10,981 nucleotides of DNA, from positions 1 through 10,981 of the forward strand of contig SSSX01000084.1 in assembly GCA_015657735.1 (NCBI GenBank), given 5' to 3'. This stretch comes from Zoogloeaceae bacterium. GTDB lineage: Bacteria; Pseudomonadota; Gammaproteobacteria; Burkholderiales; Rhodocyclaceae. Shown piece by piece: positions 7,519-10,981 of the stretch; position 1 is the stretch's first letter, and each line of letters opens with the position of its first letter. A program made the translations under genes and the position numbers. Under the pieces are notes generated by a model, which was given only the letters and a program-made list of their open reading frames with translations, was not told where the DNA came from and searched no databases.

Positions 7519-7785
7519 GTGGACGACGACAAGGACGCGGAACGGCGGGCATACTGGCGGGCGACACTGCGGCTGACGGCGGGGCTGCTCGTCGTGTGGG
7601 CGGCCGCCAGCTTCCTGCCCGGCTGGTTCCCGGACGAACTCAACACGCTCACTTTCTTCGGCTGGCCGTTCGGCTTCTACATGGCCGGCCAGGGGGCGTT
7701 GATCATCTTCCTGCTGATCGTCTGGTGCTACGACCGCTGGATGCTCCGTCTCGAGAAGCGATATGGCCTGAACCACGAGGAGTGA
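7519..7785 (+). CDS. DUF4212 small membrane subunit
   Basis: This is an 88-residue protein with a charged N-terminus, YWRATLRL leading into helix 1 (about 17-37), the loop FPDELNTLTFFGWPFGFYMAGQG, helix 2 (about 55-74) and a charged tail ending HEE. The YW-x-LRL start, the WPFGF motif and the AGQG entry to helix 2 are hallmarks of DUF4212, which nearly always precedes a VC_2705-type sodium:solute symporter, as it does here. It probably forms a complex with or stabilises the permease, as suggested for YjcH beside ActP. Translation begins at GTG 7519; the ATG at 7508 is in another frame and leads nowhere. The ribosome site is poor (GGGACGGG). Confidence 0.9.
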   Translation: MDDDKDAERRAYWRATLRLTAGLLVVWAAASFLPGWFPDELNTLTFFGWPFGFYMAGQGALIIFLLIVWCYDRWMLRLEKRYGLNHEE

Positions 7786-7790
7786 GACGG

Positions 7791-7826
7791 ATGAATCGGT
7801 TTTCCTCCAGGGCGTCGCGCGGATGA
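7791..7826 (+). CDS. Possible 11-codon leader ORF before the symporter
   Basis: ATG 7791 starts an 11-codon ORF (MNRFSSRASRG) whose TGA at 7824-7826 overlaps the symporter start as ATGA. It has a fair Shine-Dalgarno sequence: GAGGAG at 7777-7782, 8 bases upstream, inside the end of the DUF4212 gene. The symporter itself has no good ribosome site, so ribosomes terminating here could re-initiate on it. It may equally be chance; no protein function is proposed. Confidence 0.25.
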   Translation: MNRFSSRASRG

Positions 7827-9877
7827 GTTCGAGGCCTGCCCTGCTCCGGCGCCTCGGGCGTTATTACCTCCTCTACTCGATCGGTTTCGTCAGTTTTGTC
7901 GGTCTGCTCGCGGTCGCCGAGCAGTTCGGCCTGACGCCGCGCTGGATCGGCCAGATCTTCCTGTTCTCGACGATCGCGATCTACGCGGCGATCGGCGTCA
8001 TGAGCCGCACCTCCGACGTTTCGGAATATTACGTGGCCGGGCGGCGGGTGCCGGCATTGTTCAACGGCATGGCCACGGCCGCCGACTGGATGAGCGCCGC
8101 GTCCTTCATCGGGCTGGCCGGGACGCTGTACCACACCGGCTTCGAGGGGCTGGCCTTCGTCACCGGGTGGACCGGCGGCTACGTGCTGGTGGCACTGCTG
8201 CTGGCGCCCTTCCTGCGCAAGTTCGGCCAGTTCACGATCCCCGATTTCCTTGGCGCCCGCTATGAAGGCCACTTCGCGCGGGTCGTCGGTGTGTTTGCGG
8301 CGGTGCTGGCGAGCTTCGTGTATGTCGTCGCACAGATTTACGGCGTCGGTCTGATCACCAGCCGTTTCATCGGCATCGAGTTCGAGATCGGGGTCTTTGT
8401 CGGGCTGGCCGGCATTCTCGTGTGCTCGTTTCTCGGCGGCATGCGGGCGGTGACCTGGACCCAGGTCGCCCAGTATCTGATTCTGATCATTGCCTATCTG
8501 GTTCCGGTGGGGATTCTGTCGTACAAGGTCACCGGTGTGCCGGTGCCGCAGATCATGTATGGCACGGTGCTGCGCGATCTCGGCGTGAAGGAGCAGGAGC
8601 TGTTCTCCGAGCCGCGGGAAAATGCCGTGCGGGCCCTGTTCCGCGTGCGCGCCGACGAATACGCGCGCAAGATCGCCGATCTGCCCGCGTCGCTCGCCGC
8701 CGAACGCCTCGCCCAGGTCCAGCGTGTCAATGAGCTGCGCAGCCAGGGGGCGCCGGCGCGTGACGTATCGGCCGCCGAGCGCCAGCTCCGCGACCTGCCG
8801 CGCAGCCCCGACGAGGCGCGTTTGAAGTGGGAGCGGGTGCGCCAGGAAAGCCTCGCCCGCACGGTCCATCCGCCGCCCCACGCCGAGCCGCATCCGGGGC
8901 ACGATCGCGCCGCCCGCGACATCGCCCGCAACAACTTCCTCGCGCTGACCTTCGTGCTGATGGTAGGCACCGCCGCGCTGCCGCACATCCTGATGCGCTA
9001 CTACACGACACCCACCGTCCGCGAGGCGCGGAGTTCGGTGTTCTGGTCGCTGTTCTTCATCTTTCTGCTGTACGTCACCGCGCCGGCCTACGCCGTGTTT
9101 GCGAAGTGGGAGGTGTATAGCAGCGTGGTCGGGTCGAACATCGCCAGCTTGCCGCACTGGGTGGCGTCGTGGGGCAAGGTCGGGCTGGTGCGCATCGAGG
9201 ACATGAATGGCGACGGCGTGCTGCAGCTTGCCGAGCTGACTATCAACAGCGACGCGATCCTGCTCCTCGTCCCCGAACTGGCCGGGCTGCCCTACGTGGT
9301 GTCGGGCCTCGTCGCGGCCGGCGGTCTGGCGGCGGCGCTGTCGACGGCCGACGGCTTGCTGCTGACCATCTCCCACGCCCTGTCCCACGATCTTTATTAC
9401 AAGATGATCAATCCGGCCGCGTCCACCCAGCGACGGCTGGTCATCACCAAGTCGCAGCTGCTGGTCGTCGCGGTGGTGGCCGCGTGGGTCGCCTCGATGC
9501 GCCCGGACAGCATCCTGTTCATGGTCGGGGCCGCCTTCTCGATCGCCGCGTCGGCCTTCTTCCCGGCACTGGTGCTGGGCATCTTCTGGAAGCGGGCGAA
9601 CAAGTGGGGAGCGGTCAGCGGGATGCTCGCCGGCATGGGCATCACCCTCTACTACATCGTGCGCACCCACCCCTTCTTCGGCGGCAGCATGGCCGAGGCG
9701 TGGTTCGACATCAGCCCGATTTCCTGCGGGATCTTCGGCGTCCCGGCGGGCTTCATCATGATTGCCGTCGTCAGCCTGCTGACCCCGCCGCCTTCTCCAG
9801 AGGCGCAGGCGCTGGTCGACTACGTCCGCCTGCCGGATCTGCACGGCCGGGCGCCGACGGGCGAAAACGGGCTTTGA
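7823..9877 (+). CDS. Sodium:solute symporter, VC_2705 family
   Basis: This is a 684-residue inner-membrane permease of the SSS/SLC5 family, probably Na+-coupled uptake of a small organic acid. The DUF4212 partner and the long form point to the VC_2705 subfamily. Residues 1-60 hold two helices, then the conserved run SEYYVAGRRVPALFNGMATA and an LeuT-type core. Residues about 263-368 form a long hydrophilic, Arg/Glu/Ala-rich insertion between helices. The stretch 460-471 (DMNGDGVLQLAE) fits the EF-hand calcium loop exactly. LSTADG (Ser507-Thr508) aligns with PutP Ser340/Thr341 of the Na2 site and is intact, unlike in the kinase at 506-3262. The start ATG 7823 overlaps the stop of a tiny ORF and lacks a strong ribosome site. 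Substrate is not visible from sequence; acetate, propionate or a similar carboxylate is an inference from the locus type. Confidence 0.92.
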   Translation: MSSRPALLRRLGRYYLLYSIGFVSFVGLLAVAEQFGLTPRWIGQIFLFSTIAIYAAIGVMSRTSDVSEYYVAGRRVPALFNGMATAADWMSAASFIGLAGTLYHTGFEGLAFVTGWTGGYVLVALLLAPFLRKFGQFTIPDFLGARYEGHFARVVGVFAAVLASFVYVVAQIYGVGLITSRFIGIEFEIGVFVGLAGILVCSFLGGMRAVTWTQVAQYLILIIAYLVPVGILSYKVTGVPVPQIMYGTVLRDLGVKEQELFSEPRENAVRALFRVRADEYARKIADLPASLAAERLAQVQRVNELRSQGAPARDVSAAERQLRDLPRSPDEARLKWERVRQESLARTVHPPPHAEPHPGHDRAARDIARNNFLALTFVLMVGTAALPHILMRYYTTPTVREARSSVFWSLFFIFLLYVTAPAYAVFAKWEVYSSVVGSNIASLPHWVASWGKVGLVRIEDMNGDGVLQLAELTINSDAILLLVPELAGLPYVVSGLVAAGGLAAALSTADGLLLTISHALSHDLYYKMINPAASTQRRLVITKSQLLVVAVVAAWVASMRPDSILFMVGAAFSIAASAFFPALVLGIFWKRANKWGAVSGMLAGMGITLYYIVRTHPFFGGSMAEAWFDISPISCGIFGVPAGFIMIAVVSLLTPPPSPEAQALVDYVRLPDLHGRAPTGENGL

Positions 9878-9901
9878 TTTCCGGAAATCTTCATGTATAG
9901 T
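9874..9901 (+). promoter_or_regulatory. Promoter for tRNA-Ser with embedded palindrome
   Basis: TTGATT (9874-9879) and TATAGT (9896-9901) are separated by 16 bases, a good sigma-70 arrangement, and would start transcription about 7-8 bases before the tRNA. The -35 hexamer overlaps the symporter's TGA. The perfect 14-base palindrome GATTTCCGGAAATC (9876-9889) covers the end of the -35 and part of the spacer, so it could be an operator. No intrinsic terminator is seen between the symporter and this promoter, so read-through is possible. Confidence 0.6.
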
Positions 9902-9914
9902 GCCGCCTCCACTT

Positions 9915-10007
<93 letters not shown>

Positions 10008-10025
10008 AATTCCCCCGGAAGTCGA

Positions 10026-10053
10026 GCGTGTGCCAGGCAGTCAGGGCGCACGC
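10026..10053 (+). other. Hairpin downstream of tRNA-Ser
   Basis: GCGTGTGC (10026-10033) pairs with GCGCACGC (10046-10053), with one G-U pair, around a 12-base loop. There is no T-run after it, so it is not a standard intrinsic terminator. It may shield the tRNA 3' trailer or be part of the rpsF leader. The role is unknown. Confidence 0.35.
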
Positions 10054-10096
10054 CTTGCCGCGTTCGTGCCGGCTTTCGGCAGTGTTGCTTACCTTG

Positions 10097-10121
10097 CCCT
10101 ACCGTTCCGCATGACGGAGGG
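10097..10121 (+). promoter_or_regulatory. Candidate S6:S18 binding hairpin in rpsF leader
   Basis: CCCT (10097-10100) pairs with AGGG (10118-10121) and CCG (10107-10109) with CGG (10115-10117). This closes a CATGA loop and leaves ACCGTT (10101-10106) as a one-sided bulge. A stem with a bulge carrying CCG upstream of rpsF is the described hallmark of the leader element bound by the S6:S18 protein pair, which represses its own mRNA. It lies about 12 bases before the rpsF ribosome site AAGGAG. The pairing is seen directly; the identification is from memory of the motif. An alternative fold pairs ACC (10101-10103) with GGT (10120-10122). Confidence 0.45.
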
Positions 10122-10143
10122 TTTTCATCCAGAAGGAGATCTC

Positions 10144-10524
10144 ATGCGACATTACGAAGTCGTTTTCATTGTCCATCCCGATCAGAGCGAGCAGGTGCCT
10201 GCGATGATCGAGCGTTACCGCACGCTCGTCACCTCCCAGGGTGGCCAGGTCCATCGTCTGGAAGACTGGGGCCGCCGCCAGCTGGCTTACCCGATCCAGA
10301 AGATCCACAAGGCCCACTACGTTCTGATGAACATCGAGTGCGACCAGCCGACCATCGCCGAACTGGAGCATGGCTTCAAGTTCAACGACGCCGTGCTGCG
10401 CCACCTGTCGATCCGCACGAAGAAGGCTGTGACCACCCCGTCGCCGATGATGAAGGAAGAGAAGGCCCGCTCCCTGACGTCCGCCGACGAGGCCAAGCCG
10501 GCCGAGCAGCAACCCGCCGCCTGA
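10144..10524 (+). CDS. rpsF: 30S ribosomal protein bS6
   Basis: This is a 126-residue protein of normal length for the family. It begins MRHYEVVFIVHPDQSEQV, carries the conserved DWGRRQLAYPIQKIHKAHYV segment in the middle, then FNDAVLRHLSIR, and ends in a disordered Ala/Glu/Lys/Pro-rich tail. bS6 binds the 30S platform as a partner of bS18, whose gene follows two positions downstream. The ATG at 10144 has a clear AAGGAG (10133-10138) 5 bases upstream; the reading frame is open further 5', through the tRNA, but no protein begins there. Probably co-transcribed with priB and rpsR and autoregulated through the leader hairpin. Confidence 0.98.
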   Translation: MRHYEVVFIVHPDQSEQVPAMIERYRTLVTSQGGQVHRLEDWGRRQLAYPIQKIHKAHYVLMNIECDQPTIAELEHGFKFNDAVLRHLSIRTKKAVTTPSPMMKEEKARSLTSADEAKPAEQQPAA

Positions 10525-10525
10525 T

Positions 10526-10870
10526 TTGCAGGAACAGGGTCGCAACAGTTTTGAGATAGATGGCGTCCTGACCGAGATCGGTCAGATGCGTTACTCGCCC
10601 GGCGGCGTGCCGGTGCTGGCGGGGCGCATTGAACACCGTTCGAAGCAGGTCGAAGCCGGGCTCTCGCGGGACGTGGAGCTTGAGCTGCAGGTGGTGGCCG
10701 TGGGTGACAAGGCGAAACTGCTCGCCGTCGCCCGGCTCGGTTCCGCCGCGCGGCTCACGGGTTTCCTGGCAGCGAAAAGCCTGCGCAGCAGGGCGCCTGT
10801 ATTGCACATCGATACGATCGAATTTTTGGAAGGAACGAATCATGGCATTCAAGCCAGCAATGAAGCGTAA
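10526..10870 (+). CDS. priB: Primosomal replication protein N (PriB)
   Basis: This is a 114-residue single OB-fold protein that binds single-stranded DNA and helps PriA reload the replicative helicase at stalled forks. Recognisable segments are GVLTEIGQMRYSPGGVPVL near the N-terminus and GFLAAKSLRSRAPVLHIDTIEFLEG near the C-terminus. The only start that keeps the first beta strand is TTG 10526, two bases after the rpsF stop; the next in-frame ATG (10586) would remove about 20 residues. No clear ribosome site precedes the TTG, so coupling to rpsF translation is likely. The 3' end overlaps rpsR by 29 bases in another frame. Location between rpsF and rpsR is the classic betaproteobacterial position and supports the call. 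Confidence 0.93.
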   Translation: MQEQGRNSFEIDGVLTEIGQMRYSPGGVPVLAGRIEHRSKQVEAGLSRDVELELQVVAVGDKAKLLAVARLGSAARLTGFLAAKSLRSRAPVLHIDTIEFLEGTNHGIQASNEA

Positions 10871-10981
10871 GGACGACCGCGGTGGTCGCAGCCTCTTCAA
10901 GCGTCGCAAGTTCTGCCGTTTCAGCGCAGAGAAGATCGAAGAGATCGACTACAAGGATGTGGACATCCTGAAGGACTTCAT
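10842..10981 (+). CDS. rpsR: 30S ribosomal protein bS18 (5' part, runs off the window)
   Basis: The first 46 codons of bS18 are present: MAFKPAMKRKDDRGGRSLFK, then the conserved RRKFCRF segment and IDYKDVDILKDF. The gene is cut by the window end. ATG 10842 is chosen over ATG 10860 because AAGGA (10830-10834) lies 7 bases before it. The start is inside the last 29 bases of priB, in a different frame. bS18 pairs with bS6 on the 30S platform. rplI normally follows this gene but is outside the window. Confidence 0.96.
   Translation, partial: MAFKPAMKRKDDRGGRSLFKRRKFCRFSAEKIEEIDYKDVDILKDF

Overview
The window is GC-rich, with strong G/C preference at third codon positions. It reads as a piece of a betaproteobacterial chromosome. 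The rpsF-priB-rpsR order, the protein sequences and the gene content fit the Rhodocyclales (Azoarcus/Thauera-like), but no taxonomic marker was searched, so this placement is an inference. All genes I can support lie on the plus strand.

Region 1 (1-303) has no supportable gene. It holds a perfect 15-bp-stem terminator hairpin with T/A tracts (161-194), which insulates the downstream genes from whatever lies upstream.

Region 2 (304-9877) is a tightly spaced set of genes, probably one operon or two overlapping units. In order: a 63-aa two-helix membrane protein; an SLC5/SSS-type sensor histidine kinase with a STAC-like linker and no PAS or receiver domain; a stand-alone CheY-like receiver; a two-TM protein in which a PAS-like segment and a degenerate histidine-kinase module are fused to an intact DnaQ-type 3'-5' exonuclease; a CBS-CBS-DUF294 putative nucleotidyltransferase; a DUF4212 small membrane protein; and a large sodium:solute symporter of the VC_2705 type. 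This resembles the neighbourhood of the CrbS/CbrA-type carboxylate- or amino-acid-sensing systems. The likely theme is sensing and uptake of a small organic acid such as acetate or propionate, but the substrate is not shown by the sequence. The main puzzle is output. The receiver has no DNA-binding domain, while two unusual proteins with potential enzymatic outputs sit immediately downstream of it.

Region 3 (9878-10981) switches to translation genes. It has a tRNA-Ser(GGA) with its own promoter-like sequence beginning inside the symporter stop codon, then a leader containing a hairpin with a CCG-bearing bulge (candidate S6:S18 autoregulatory site), then rpsF (bS6), priB and the start of rpsR (bS18), which runs off the window end. 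A tandem GC-rich repeat of about 72 bp lies between the receiver and the exonuclease fusion and supplies the latter's ribosome binding site.
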